The notes under the pieces were generated by a model, which was given only the letters and a program-made list of their open reading frames with translations, was not told the DNA's origin and searched no databases. Source: an uncultured Aquimarina sp. (GTDB taxonomy: Bacteria; Bacteroidota; Bacteroidia; Flavobacteriales; Flavobacteriaceae). From it: a DNA stretch of 64,000 nucleotides. This document shows positions 1 through 8,670 of the stretch, piece by piece. Position numbers and translations under genes: made by a program. Where the stretch lies: contig NZ_CANMQT010000004.1 in the NCBI RefSeq assembly GCF_947500065.1, positions 186,001-250,000 on the forward strand. Direction: 5' to 3'. The stretch's first letter is position 1. The number at the start of each line of letters is the position of its first letter.

Positions 1-78
1 ATGGTTGTATCAGATTCAGAAATGAAAAAAGTTAGAGATGCCTTAAAACCACATCGTGGTCAGCTGTATGAAGAATAG
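1..78 (+). CDS. C-terminal end of an unidentified protein (partial, cut by window edge)
   Basis: The first frame is open from base 1 to a TAG stop at 76-78 and encodes about 25 residues, ending in HRGQLYEE. The ATG at base 1 may be internal, since the true start probably lies outside the window. The piece is charged and has no membrane segment. It is too short to assign to a family. It lies 90 bases upstream of the OmpH-like gene on the same strand, so the two could be cotranscribed. Confidence 0.5.
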   Translation: MVVSDSEMKKVRDALKPHRGQLYEE

Positions 79-168
79 ATTTTCAAAAAATATTTGTCTT
101 GGCACGTATATTGTCATAGACCTTTTATATTTGCAAATATTTTAAAAATAAGAATTAAAAAAATTATC

Positions 169-678
169 ATGAAAAATATACTATTTCCAATTTTATTATT
201 GATTATTAGCACACAGGCAATCGCCCAACAATCGAAGGTAGGAACAATCGATAGCGATTTTATTCTTTCTAAGATGCCAGAACTTACTAAAGTACAAACA
301 GACTTAAAAGCTTATAATACTAAGCTAGAAGCTGACTTAAAAGTAAAAGTAGATGATTATCAGGCAAAAGTAAAAGCATATCAAGAAGGTGTGGCTACAA
401 TGACTGAGCCTATGAAAAAAACAAAACAGGAAGAAATTATAGCATTAGAAAACGATATTGCTAAATTTCGTCAAAATGGTTCTCAATTGGTTCAATTAGA
501 ACAGAACAAATTACTACAACCGTTGTATACCAAAATAGGTAAAGCACTTGAAGAGGTTGCTAAAGCTGAAGGATATACACAAGTCTTAACAATTACTACT
601 AGTGGATTAGCTTTTATAGATCCAAAATTTGATCTTACAAAAACAGTAATGATTAAATTAGGTATTCCTGTAGAATAG
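169..678 (+). CDS. OmpH/Skp family periplasmic chaperone
   Basis: The product (169 aa) matches the Skp/OmpH family, periplasmic chaperones that hold unfolded outer-membrane proteins on their way to the BAM complex. The ATG at 169 gives a clean signal peptide (MKNILFPILLLIISTQAIAQ), whereas an earlier start at 94 would put a polar 25-residue stretch in front of it. After the signal comes the short beta segment VGTIDSDFILSKMPE, typical of the family, and then a long Lys/Glu/Gln-rich helical region (about residues 45-130) that would form the coiled-coil tentacle. Flavobacteria often carry several OmpH paralogs. The gene ends 30 bases before a strong hairpin terminator. Family assignment is confident; the exact client range is not knowable from sequence. 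Confidence 0.88.
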   Translation: MKNILFPILLLIISTQAIAQQSKVGTIDSDFILSKMPELTKVQTDLKAYNTKLEADLKVKVDDYQAKVKAYQEGVATMTEPMKKTKQEEIIALENDIAKFRQNGSQLVQLEQNKLLQPLYTKIGKALEEVAKAEGYTQVLTITTSGLAFIDPKFDLTKTVMIKLGIPVE

Positions 679-700
679 TTTAGAACATACATTCTGAAAT

Positions 701-740
701 AAAAAAAACGCTTCAAAATGATTTTGAAGCGTTTTTTTTT
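701..740. terminator. Bidirectional intrinsic terminator between ompH-like and TPR lipoprotein genes
   Basis: A perfect 10-bp stem (CGCTTCAAAA / TTTTGAAGCG at 709-718 and 722-731) with a 3-nt loop is flanked by an A run on the left and a T run on the right. It would therefore stop transcription from both converging genes. The T run touches the stop codon of the minus-strand gene. Confidence 0.9.
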
Positions 741-1570
741 TATTGTATTTCCTGAAGTTTATCTTCTATCTGCATAAGATAAATCTCATTATAAACTTCT
801 TTATATGGATCAGATTTCTTATACCCTTTAGACACTAGTTCTTTAGCTTTTTCTAAACATTCTAGAGCTTTAGGCTTTTTTCCAATTTCTAATAATGTTA
901 TTCCTTTATAATAATATGACAATGAGGATTTATCATATACTTTAATTCCTAAATCAAAATCGGCAATTGCTTTATCATACTCTTTTAGAGCTGTATAGCT
1001 AATACCTCGATAAGGGAATGCAGAAGGATCTATATATTCCATTCCTTCTTCATTTATAGCTTTTGTAAATTCTACAATTGCTTCCTCATGCCTTCCTAAA
1101 GCCTGCAAAACTTCACCTTTAAGAAAATTCACGTTATTACCCCAAGCATAGTCAACTTTACCTGGTGTATAATCATCATATTGATTAAGGTATTCAATAG
1201 CGCGATCATAATCCTTATACAAATCCGTCATAAGCCAAGATGTATAATACAATGTTTCTTTTGGATCAAGTTCCATTGCTTTTTCCAACAATGGAAACGA
1301 AATATGATAATCACCTATTTTACTATGTCCTATTGATTTACCTTGATAGTAACCCGCATTTTTTGGATTCAACAGAATCAAAGAATCTGTATATGCTTGA
1401 CGTAAGAAGCTCGCTTGGTAATGAAACCCTCTTTCATACTCTAATTCTTTTGTTTTCAAATCCTTTTCAGCTACTGTTAGATCTTCAAAATCATTGTTTT
1501 TAAACTCTTGACACGAATTCAAAATCAGAAATAGAAAGCCACTAAGGATATATACGAATAATTTTTCCAT
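740..1570 (-). CDS. TPR-repeat lipoprotein
   Basis: A 276-residue protein with a lipoprotein signal peptide (MEKLFVYILSGFLFLILNSC, Cys at about residue 20). The mature part contains tandem tetratricopeptide-type helices: NPKNAGYYQGKSIGHSKIGD, then a DPKETLYYTSW unit, LKGEVLQALGRHEEAIVEFT, and YRGISYTALKEYDKAIADFD, followed by SYYYKGITLLEIGKKPKALE. TPR proteins of this sort scaffold protein-protein contacts; no enzymatic motif is visible. Its start overlaps the end of the upstream lipoprotein gene by 29 bases, so both are probably translated from one mRNA. The partner is unknown. Confidence 0.85.
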   Translation of the reverse strand: MEKLFVYILSGFLFLILNSCQEFKNNDFEDLTVAEKDLKTKELEYERGFHYQASFLRQAYTDSLILLNPKNAGYYQGKSIGHSKIGDYHISFPLLEKAMELDPKETLYYTSWLMTDLYKDYDRAIEYLNQYDDYTPGKVDYAWGNNVNFLKGEVLQALGRHEEAIVEFTKAINEEGMEYIDPSAFPYRGISYTALKEYDKAIADFDLGIKVYDKSSLSYYYKGITLLEIGKKPKALECLEKAKELVSKGYKKSDPYKEVYNEIYLMQIEDKLQEIQ

Positions 1571-2621
1571 CTTTTATTCTAAAACTTAAGTAAATATACG
1601 TATCGATTACCTGATTTGATTTTGGATGCACTCCTGGTATCCAATCTTGCAATCCTTTTGTTATGTCAAAAATTTGATCACTGATTGTCGAGGAAAATGT
1701 CTTGAGTTTATAATCATAATCAAAAGCTTGATGTTCAAAAAATCCTGCTTTTCCTTCACAATTTACCACGAATCGTACTTGAAAAATTCCTGATTCTTTA
1801 GAATTTTCAGGGACTTTATATTTCTGATTTATAATTTTTCTAATGTGATATAATCCCCCATTATATTCAGTTCCATGATAATAATAGCGATCCCTTGGAT
1901 TATTTTTATTTAAATATAAGTCACATAATTGAAATTTTGTAGCTATTGCTGTTTCTGAAACTTCCGCATTTGTATATATTATTCTTTTAAAAGTTCCATT
2001 TTCAAATCCAAACGTTATCATCTTATTATCAGATACTGAAATAATTTGTTCTATAAATTGATAATCCCTGTCACACGCTATTTGATTTCCTTTTTTAAGT
2101 AAAAAAACAGCACCTTTATATGAGCGAATTTCATAACAATACTTTTTATACACTTCTTTTTCTGATGGGATAAACCTCATCTTATCTCCCTCATTTTCGA
2201 ATATAAAAACACCTTTATTTGTTTTCCACGGATTAGATAACAAAATACTTTTTACTTCTTTTACATCTAGACTATCCGTCGAAATTATCTTACTAGCTCT
2301 GCTTCTTATAAAATGTAAATTATTATCTACAACTTTAAACTTATTTATAGGAAGCTGCACTGTATCTATTTTCAAAGAATCTTTAGAAAAAGTCAACTTT
2401 CTTTTTGCTAAAAACTTTTCTTCATCCATATTTTTATAATACAAACTATCCCCATCAAACTCCATAATAAAAGCATTTGGTTTGTAATAATTCTTATCCA
2501 TATGGATTGCCTGTACTAACCATTCTCCTTGAACATTTTCTTTATTAAAAGAAAGATTATGATCCCTAGAACAGCTCATAGATATGCAACCAAGTAAAAA
2601 AATAATATATACCGTTTTCAC
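1542..2621 (-). CDS. Lipoprotein with a C-terminal TonB-like domain
   Basis: A 359-residue lipoprotein (signal plus lipobox in VYIIFLLGCISMSC) that starts at a GTG. The N-terminal part, with WLVQAIHMDKNYYKP and repeated short strands, resembles the lipocalin-like or META-like beta sheets found in many Bacteroidetes lipoproteins. The last 90 residues (FQVRFVVNCEGKAGFF ... IDTYIYLSFRIKDGKI) look like the C-terminal fold of energy-transducer TonB proteins that often occurs detached in this phylum. No transmembrane helix or proline-rich arm is present, so it is not a classical TonB. It overlaps the downstream TPR lipoprotein gene by 29 bases. Function unknown. Confidence 0.75.
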   Translation of the reverse strand: MKTVYIIFLLGCISMSCSRDHNLSFNKENVQGEWLVQAIHMDKNYYKPNAFIMEFDGDSLYYKNMDEEKFLAKRKLTFSKDSLKIDTVQLPINKFKVVDNNLHFIRSRASKIISTDSLDVKEVKSILLSNPWKTNKGVFIFENEGDKMRFIPSEKEVYKKYCYEIRSYKGAVFLLKKGNQIACDRDYQFIEQIISVSDNKMITFGFENGTFKRIIYTNAEVSETAIATKFQLCDLYLNKNNPRDRYYYHGTEYNGGLYHIRKIINQKYKVPENSKESGIFQVRFVVNCEGKAGFFEHQAFDYDYKLKTFSSTISDQIFDITKGLQDWIPGVHPKSNQVIDTYIYLSFRIKDGKIIRIYP

Positions 2622-2651
2622 TAAATTGATTTTAAGACTAAGTAAACATAC

Positions 2652-2681
2652 AAAAAAAGCAATACGATATTCGTATTGCTT
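2652..2681 (-). terminator. Intrinsic terminator of guaB
   Basis: Perfect 10-bp stem AGCAATACGA / TCGTATTGCT with a TAT loop. The A run at 2652-2658 becomes a T run on the minus strand, 33 bases after the guaB stop codon. Confidence 0.85.
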
Positions 2682-2713
2682 CTTATTAAATTTTCAAATG
2701 TATATTGATCTAA

Positions 2714-4186
2714 TTACCTACTATAATTAGGTGATTCTTTGGTGATAGTAACATCATGAGGATGGCTTTCATTAATACCACTAGCTGTGATTTTCACGAA
2801 GCGTCCCGTTTCCTGAAGTGTCATTATATCCTTTGATCCACAGTATCCCATCCCGGCACGTAATCCACCAACGAACTGATGTATACTTTCATAAAGTTCT
2901 CCTTTATAAGCAACACGGCCTACAATTCCTTCTGGAACCAATTTTTTAATATCATCTTCTACATCTTGAAAGTAACGATCTTTTGATCCTTGCTTCATGG
3001 CTTCTACAGATCCCATTCCGCGATAAGATTTAAACTTTCTACCTTCATAAATAATTGTTTCTCCAGGTGATTCTTTTGTTCCCGCTAGCAAAGATCCCAA
3101 CATTACCGTATCAGCACCTGCTGCAATGGCTTTTGGTATATCCCCTGTATATCTGATTCCACCATCTGCAATAACCGGAACTCCTGATCCTTTGATCGCT
3201 GCTGCTACTTCTAGTACTGCAGAAAACTGAGGAAACCCAACTCCTGCTACTACTCTAGTAGTACATATCGAACCTGGTCCAATACCCACTTTTACAGCAT
3301 CTGCACCAGCTTCTACCAAGTATTTTGCGGCTTCTCCTGTAGCTATATTACCTACTATAACATCAAGATCAGGAAATTTACTTTTTACTTCTTTAAGAAC
3401 TGTAACCACACCTTTTGTATGACCATGAGCAGTATCGATTACTACAGCATCTACTCCTGCGTTGACTAGCGCCTCAGCTCGATCCACTGCATCACCTGTA
3501 ACACCAATAGCCGCAGCCACACGTAAACGTCCTAAAACGTCTTTATTAGCACTTGGTTTCAATGTAAGTTTAGTAATATCTCTAAAGGTTATTAAACCTA
3601 CCAGTTTATTTTTATCATTTACTACTGGAAGCTTTTCTATCTTATTATCTTGCAGTATAACTTCAGCTTCCTGTAAAGAAGTTCCTTCCCCTACGGTAAC
3701 CAAATTTTCACTGGTCATTACTTCGGATATAGGTCTCTCGTTATTTTTTTCAAAACGTAAATCACGATTTGTAACGATACCTAATAGTTTATAGTTATCA
3801 TCAACAATAGGAATCCCTCCAATACTATGCTCACGCATATTATTTTTAGCATCTATTACTTTTGCATCTAGAGGCAACGTAACCGGGTCTATAATCATAC
3901 CGCTTTCCGCTCTTTTAACTTTGCGCACTTTTAATGCTTGCTCCTGAATGGTCATATTTTTATGCAACACTCCGATACCACCTTCTTGTGCCATGGCGAT
4001 TGCCATACGGCTTTCTGTAACGGTATCCATCGCTGCTGAAACGATAGGAACGTTAATCGTAATATTTCTAGTAAATTTTGTTTTAATACTTACTTCTCGT
4101 GGCAATATTTCGGAAAATGCTGGTACTAAAAGTACATCATCATAGGTAAGTCCTTCTCCAACGATTTTGGATTCGTGTGCTGTCAT
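2714..4186 (-). CDS. guaB: Inosine-5'-monophosphate dehydrogenase
   Basis: IMP dehydrogenase oxidises IMP to XMP with NAD+, the first committed step to GMP; guaA for the next step is at 37.6 kb. The 490-residue length is normal. The catalytic loop GPGSICTTR carries the active cysteine near residue 307. A CBS domain pair lies at about residues 95-205 (for example [20 protein letters not shown]). The NAD/IMP sites appear as [18 protein letters not shown] and [12 protein letters not shown], and the flap as YRGMGS. The gene stands alone with its own terminator and a TATATTTG -7 box. A 9-bp inverted repeat touches the start codon, which may allow feedback control of expression. Confidence 0.98.
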   Translation of the reverse strand: MTAHESKIVGEGLTYDDVLLVPAFSEILPREVSIKTKFTRNITINVPIVSAAMDTVTESRMAIAMAQEGGIGVLHKNMTIQEQALKVRKVKRAESGMIIDPVTLPLDAKVIDAKNNMREHSIGGIPIVDDNYKLLGIVTNRDLRFEKNNERPISEVMTSENLVTVGEGTSLQEAEVILQDNKIEKLPVVNDKNKLVGLITFRDITKLTLKPSANKDVLGRLRVAAAIGVTGDAVDRAEALVNAGVDAVVIDTAHGHTKGVVTVLKEVKSKFPDLDVIVGNIATGEAAKYLVEAGADAVKVGIGPGSICTTRVVAGVGFPQFSAVLEVAAAIKGSGVPVIADGGIRYTGDIPKAIAAGADTVMLGSLLAGTKESPGETIIYEGRKFKSYRGMGSVEAMKQGSKDRYFQDVEDDIKKLVPEGIVGRVAYKGELYESIHQFVGGLRAGMGYCGSKDIMTLQETGRFVKITASGINESHPHDVTITKESPNYSR

Positions 4187-4207
4187 CGCAATTAAGATTT
4201 AATTGCG
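4187..4207 (-). promoter_or_regulatory. Inverted repeat abutting the guaB start codon
   Basis: CGCAATTAA and TTAATTGCG form a perfect 9-bp inverted repeat with a 3-nt spacer, beginning one base upstream of the ATG. It could be an operator or an RNA hairpin that covers the translation start. No other copy was seen upstream of guaA. Confidence 0.5.
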
Positions 4208-4494
4208 TGCAAATATAAGTCTTTTTTGAAGGAATCCTATAAAAGTATTAGGGTAATCTCTGATTTGTTTTTTTATGTTAATTTAGAAAAAAAATGAACA
4301 TCTTAACTTTTTATAAAGAAAACCCCAAAGACTCATTAAACACTGGTTTTAAAACGATTAGGTTTTTTTATTTTTGATATAATTTCTAAAAATCGTTAAT
4401 AACACTTATTGTTTTTTAACATTTTTTTAATATTTAAATAGTATATTTCCTTCGAGTAGATCCCAAATCTGCTATAGCCCCAAAAAAATAACTT
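4187..4494. promoter_or_regulatory. Divergent promoter region of guaB and PAP2 gene
   Basis: 308 bases without a gene. On the minus strand, TATATTTG (4217-4210) fits the Bacteroidetes -7 consensus TAnnTTTG and would start the guaB transcript about 20 bases before its ATG. No convincing -33 TTTG or plus-strand promoter could be placed in the very AT-rich remainder. Confidence 0.5.
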
Positions 4495-5265
4495 ATGAGA
4501 ATTAGTATTAGCCTGCTATTGATATGCCTATGTATCAATATTACCAATGCCCAGTTTACAGAATCCCCTCTTACCAAAGTTCAATTCAAAACATCTAAGA
4601 AGACTGAAAGAAAGAAACCCAAAAAGAGTTTATTTACAAAAAGGATAGTACCCATTACTTTAATTGCTTCAGGTATTCTTTTATCGACCACTGATTTTGA
4701 GAAAGCATTGCAGAAAGATATTAGAGGTGCTATGGGTTCAGATTTTTATTTTGGTATGGACGATTACACAAGATACGCACCCATTGTTCAGATGTATGCT
4801 GCTGATATTTTTGGTGTTGAATCCCGAAATCATTGGTTTGATCAAACCAAAAATCTATTCATATCATCTCTAGTTACAAGCGCTGCTACATCCATTCTAA
4901 AACAACAAGTAAGTAAAGCACGACCAGGAGATCCAACTAAACTAAATTCTTTTCCTTCTGGACACACTTCAATGGCTTTTGTTTCTGCTGCTGTTTTATA
5001 CGAAGAATTTATAGATACTAGTCCCTTACTAGCATATAGTGGCTATCTTTTTGCAGTAACTACAGGTAGTCTAAGAATGATGAATAATAAACATTACTTA
5101 TCAGATGTGCTTGTTGGCGCTGGTATTGGAATTTTGACTACCAGATTAGTATACCACTATGAACACCTTATTTCATGGAATCCTTTTAAGGGCATGGATG
5201 ATGTTGCTTTTGCACCCCAATTTACAGGTGACGGATTAGCGTTGTATTTTTCTAAATCCTTTTAA
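4495..5265 (+). CDS. PAP2 superfamily phosphatase, exported
   Basis: A 256-residue protein with an N-terminal signal peptide (MRISISLLLICLCINITNAQ). The three phosphatase motifs of the PAP2 superfamily are intact: K-x6-RP (KQQVSKARP), PSGH (FPSGHTSMAF) and R-x5-H-x3-D (RMMNNKHYLSD). They lie in the second half. Such enzymes dephosphorylate lipid phosphates such as undecaprenyl pyrophosphate or phosphatidic acid, or act as acid phosphatases. Only weakly hydrophobic helices are seen, so it is probably periplasmic or outer-membrane associated. The C-terminus ends in aromatic residues (YFSKSF), as in outer-membrane proteins. Substrate is not predictable. Confidence 0.88.
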   Translation: MRISISLLLICLCINITNAQFTESPLTKVQFKTSKKTERKKPKKSLFTKRIVPITLIASGILLSTTDFEKALQKDIRGAMGSDFYFGMDDYTRYAPIVQMYAADIFGVESRNHWFDQTKNLFISSLVTSAATSILKQQVSKARPGDPTKLNSFPSGHTSMAFVSAAVLYEEFIDTSPLLAYSGYLFAVTTGSLRMMNNKHYLSDVLVGAGIGILTTRLVYHYEHLISWNPFKGMDDVAFAPQFTGDGLALYFSKSF

Positions 5266-5274
5266 ATCTGGTAA

Positions 5275-5784
5275 CTAACAACCTCCTGCATAAGAGAAAC
5301 TCTCTTTAGATATGTGTTCTAAATAGTCTAGTTTTAGTTTTGTGATTTGTTTAAAATGCAGATAATCATGAGCTAACCAATTGGCAAGAAATTGTTGTGC
5401 AGTCATCTCACCGAAATCAGGATGTATCGATATAGTATCCCATTTTGGGCTTACCAGAGAATGCAACCAATTTATTGACGCTTTTCTTTCCCCTAAAAAA
5501 TGGTTTAACATAGCATCATACTCTTGTTTCATATATTCTCTTTTTAGAACCCAACCTTCAGGATCGATTGGCTCAAATTGTTGATTGGGTGCATTAAGTA
5601 TATGCTTTGTTCTTTTTCTGAAATCCTCGCGCTCTTCATCATATAAATGACAAATAATCTCTAATAAACACCAACGACTTGGTTTATCTTTCCATATATA
5701 TTCTTCTCTGGAGATTCCCCTAAAAAGCTGTTCAAAAACTTGTTGATTTCTTGACAAACCTTCAATTATTAATTTGTGATTCAT
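5275..5784 (-). CDS. DinB/YfiT-like putative metal-dependent hydrolase
   Basis: A 169-residue cytoplasmic protein of the DinB_2/YfiT four-helix-bundle superfamily. The metal-binding histidines can be read as ICHLYDEE in the second helix and HDYLHFKQI near residues 140-148, the H-x3-H pair typical of these proteins. Members include thiol-dependent transferases that use bacillithiol or mycothiol. That is interesting because bshC lies at 45.4 kb in this window, but the link is only an inference. It converges on the PAP2 gene with a 9-base gap. Confidence 0.82.
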   Translation of the reverse strand: MNHKLIIEGLSRNQQVFEQLFRGISREEYIWKDKPSRWCLLEIICHLYDEEREDFRKRTKHILNAPNQQFEPIDPEGWVLKREYMKQEYDAMLNHFLGERKASINWLHSLVSPKWDTISIHPDFGEMTAQQFLANWLAHDYLHFKQITKLKLDYLEHISKESFSYAGGC

Positions 5785-6311
5785 TGTTACTGTTCGATTG
5801 TGATTTCTAAAACCTTTTACTAGCCAAAGTATAACATAAAAATAATAAGATACGTGAAGTAGAAGAATCTATTCGTTACTATTCAGTTTTCTATCTATTA
5901 TTTGATTACAACGTTACTTAGTAATCTACGCATTAAAGACATAAATATAAAACAAAGGGTAACAAACCCCTATAAAAACCAGTCCTTTAACTCTTTATAG
6001 ATATAAGGATTCATCTTATATTTGACAAACAATATTGATGTTCTTAATAATTATTTGAGTTAGCCAAATTCAATATATGTAGTAAACAAAAAGCCTAAGA
6101 AATTGTAACACCAAAAACTCTCTCTTTGCGTATGGGCCAGTCAGAACCGAGAGTAAGAAAAAACTAGATAAATGTAATTGTATACATTTCTGACAACAGT
6201 GGAAGTACTCAAAACCAAGTGGTAATTATTTTTTTAGGCTTTTTTGCTTTATGCTTATTTAATTTCAAAACTATTCTATTCTTGAATTTCTTTTTAACAT
6301 CATAAAATAAT
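5785..6311. other. Long intergenic region, no gene recognised
   Basis: About 530 bases with no supported reading frame on either strand and no strong hairpin before the terminator at 6312. Some less AT-rich patches (around 6120-6200) might be gene decay, but nothing identifiable remains. Confidence 0.5.
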
Positions 6312-6346
6312 CAAAAAGCTGCCTCAGAATAATCCTGAGACAGCTA
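6312..6346 (-). terminator. Intrinsic terminator of the GH16 gene
   Basis: An AGCTG-CTCAG / CTGAG-CAGCT stem with a single mismatch and a 7-nt loop, preceded on the plus strand by AAAAA. On the minus strand the stem is followed by T5, 37 bases after the GH16 stop. Confidence 0.8.
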
Positions 6347-6382
6347 ATTTTAGTTTTAACAGTATTAAATTAAACTATTTTA

Positions 6383-7270
6383 TTAAATACTTCGCTTATC
6401 AAGTCGCACGTAATCAACATACATATAAGTATTTGAAAAAAGGTTTATATTAGAATTATTAAAAATTCCAGTATTGGATCCTACATTTAAATTAAATATA
6501 ATATGATGATCTTTAAAGTTTTGAAGTTTTAGATTACCATTTACATTATTGTTATAGTTCGCCACACGATTACCATCTACATAAATCTGAACTGTTACCC
6601 ATCCATTTCTATTGATCCATCTTTGTTCATATGTATGCCAGCCTTCATTATTATTATATCTTCTCTCAGCACTTGTGCCTAATTGATTTTGCAAAAAATT
6701 AACTCCATAGAACAGATTGCTGGCAAATCTTGCAGAATTCCCAAAAGAATATCCTTCCATAATATCACTTTCGCCACGGGTAGGCCAATTATTTTCATTC
6801 ACTGTCCAAAACGCGGGCCAAGCCCCGTATGTTTCTGAAAATCCTTTGTAATTGTTACCATCTTTAGCAATTAATTTAATTCTTGATCTTAGCCTATATT
6901 CTTCATTTCTTCCGGGATGAAAGTCAAACCAAGATTTTACATGTCCTGATTTATACTGAGATCCTGATTTAAATGCACGTAACTCCAAACTAGATCTACC
7001 ATCCAAAGTTCTTATCCTTGGAATCCAGGATTCATACTTACATAGATTAGAATTATAGTCATTACGACTAGTTTTTTGCCATTGATTCAAATTACCTCCA
7101 GAATTAAAATTATCTGTAAATTGTCTATTCCAAGGTCCAGCTTTTTCACTTATTTCATCTATGCTTTCTATATCATTCGAGGATTCCTCGATGATGACAT
7201 CTTCCGTTTCACAGGCAGATGTAAAATAAATTAATAGCAAAGCTCCAAAAGATTTGACTAACATTCTCAT
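6383..7270 (-). CDS. Glycoside hydrolase family 16 lipoprotein
   Basis: A 295-residue lipoprotein (MRMLVKSFGALLLIYFTSAC) with an acidic linker and a GH16 jelly-roll domain. The catalytic signature E-x-D-x-x-E is visible as GESDIMEGY, holding nucleophile and acid/base glutamates near residues 170-175. Flanking aromatics (WPAFWTVNENNWP) and WHTYEQRWI are typical of the substrate cleft. GH16 enzymes cut beta-1,3/1,4-glucans or galactans such as laminarin, agar, porphyran or carrageenan; the beta-bulge ExDxxE form fits the marine branch, but the polymer cannot be chosen by eye. The lipid anchor suggests surface display. No SusC/SusD pair lies nearby. A palindrome 174 bases upstream may be its operator. 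Confidence 0.9.
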   Translation of the reverse strand: MRMLVKSFGALLLIYFTSACETEDVIIEESSNDIESIDEISEKAGPWNRQFTDNFNSGGNLNQWQKTSRNDYNSNLCKYESWIPRIRTLDGRSSLELRAFKSGSQYKSGHVKSWFDFHPGRNEEYRLRSRIKLIAKDGNNYKGFSETYGAWPAFWTVNENNWPTRGESDIMEGYSFGNSARFASNLFYGVNFLQNQLGTSAERRYNNNEGWHTYEQRWINRNGWVTVQIYVDGNRVANYNNNVNGNLKLQNFKDHHIIFNLNVGSNTGIFNNSNINLFSNTYMYVDYVRLDKRSI

Positions 7271-7904
7271 AATATTAAATTTTTGGTTAATGATTATGTT
7301 ACCAAATTAAGAATGATTTTATCGATTTATTAAAGAAACGCCTTAAACTATATTGAATATTCTATTTTAATACTAATTCTTTAATAATAACTAAAAACAA
7401 AACTCACAAAAGCTAAGATCCTACAAGGATTTATACGAATTTCAACAACGCAAACGTTTGCGTTGTTTTTATCTCATTTTTTTAGCTAGATTTTAAAACA
7501 TAAGAAAATTTTAAGATGTTTTAATAGTAAAAACACTTAAAATCAAATCGATATCTTATTATTTAGGTCAAAGTTGCATTCATTTTTTCAATAGATAAGC
7601 GATTTATTTTCAAAAATTAACATCCAATTATAAAAAATACTTCTATTATATCACTGACACCTGTTATTTGCCAACTTACTTCAAGAACTATTTTTCATCA
7701 TCAAATAAGAATCGTTAAATGTTTTGAACTCCTTCCCAATTTTCGTAACTTTAAAAGGAACTCCTTAAACAAAAATGGAAGTTTTCTACTTTCTTTTTAT
7801 GTTACATTTTCTGAAGCCAAAAAAAGTTATACCCTTTCCCCTTCCTTGGTTTTTTTTAAGGCTTTTTATAATTATTAAGTACTTAATACAAAACACAAAT
7901 CAAA
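7271..7904. other. Divergent intergenic region between GH16 and slipin genes
   Basis: 634 bases with no supported gene. It contains the perfect palindrome at 7444-7467. A small plus-strand frame starting at 7775 runs into the slipin gene in another frame and looks like noise. Confidence 0.6.
7444..7467. promoter_or_regulatory. 24-bp perfect palindrome resembling a LacI/PurR-family operator
   Basis: The half site AACAACGCAAAC is followed directly by its reverse complement. The core GCAAACGTTTGC has the central CG and flanking half sites recognised by LacI-family repressors, and equals the palindromic PurR-type box. A loop-less hairpin is an unlikely terminator, and no gene ends nearby. It is 174 bases upstream of the GH16 start and 437 bases upstream of the slipin start. 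The regulator gene is not in the window. Confidence 0.65.
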
Positions 7905-8648
7905 ATGAATCCAATAACAGTTGCCAGTATCATCTTTGTAGTTTTCCTATTCGCTGGAATACGTATCGTTTTTGAATACAAAAGAGCCTTAAAATTCCGT
8001 TTTGGAAAATATATTAAAACCCTACAACCCGGTTTTAGATGGATTATCCCTATTGTAGAAACGATCCAAGTGGTAGATATCCGTGTAATCACGATTAATG
8101 TAATCTCGCAGGAAGTAATGACAGAAGACAATGTGCCTTGTAGTATTGATGGAGTAGTTTTTTTTAAAATCAATGACCCTGAAAAAGCAGTATTAGAAGT
8201 TGAAGAATTTAAATTTGCTATTACACAATTATCTCAAGCGGCATTAAGAGATGTATGCGGTAAAGTGGAACTAGATACCATTTTATCTAAACGTGAAGAA
8301 ATGGGGAAAAACATCAAAAGTATTGTAGAACAGGAAACCAAGCAATGGGGTATTGAAATTATTGATGTAAAAATTAAAGACATTCAGTTGCCGGAAAATA
8401 TGCGTAGAATGATGGCCAATCAAGCGGAAGCAGAGCGTTCCAGAAGGGCTCGAATCATTTTAGCACTGGCAGAAGAACAGGCAGCTGGCAAACTACTGGA
8501 AGCTGGTAAATTAATCGATCAATCTCCTTCTGCCATAAAATTAAGACTGTATCAAACGTTATCTAATATTGCGGCAGAAAAGAATTCTACCATTATTTTC
8601 CCTTTCCCGGAAGAAGTATTGAGCAGAAAACCGGAAAAAACTGAATGA
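7905..8648 (+). CDS. Slipin (SPFH/band 7, stomatin-like) membrane protein
   Basis: A 247-residue SPFH-domain protein. It has one N-terminal membrane segment (VASIIFVVFLFAGIRIVF), the opening of the domain (EYKRALKFRFGKY ... PGFRWIIPIVETIQVVDIRV), the core ISQEVMTEDNVPCSIDGVVFFKI, and the helical stretch MRRMMANQAEAERSRRARII that mediates oligomerisation. Slipins form ring-like membrane scaffolds in lipid microdomains. Many bacteria pair the slipin with an NfeD protein, but none is adjacent here. The DNA is notably less AT-rich than its flanks, as expected for an older conserved gene. Confidence 0.92.
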   Translation: MNPITVASIIFVVFLFAGIRIVFEYKRALKFRFGKYIKTLQPGFRWIIPIVETIQVVDIRVITINVISQEVMTEDNVPCSIDGVVFFKINDPEKAVLEVEEFKFAITQLSQAALRDVCGKVELDTILSKREEMGKNIKSIVEQETKQWGIEIIDVKIKDIQLPENMRRMMANQAEAERSRRARIILALAEEQAAGKLLEAGKLIDQSPSAIKLRLYQTLSNIAAEKNSTIIFPFPEEVLSRKPEKTE

Positions 8649-8670
8649 TATATCAAATCATTCTAGATAT

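Noticed and set aside
7444-7467. Reading the palindrome as a transcription terminator
   Set aside because: It has no loop, no gene ends near it on either strand, and the core has operator symmetry instead.
7775-7975. A 66-codon plus-strand frame before the slipin gene
   Set aside because: It runs into the slipin coding region in a different frame and has no recognisable family; slipin is certain.
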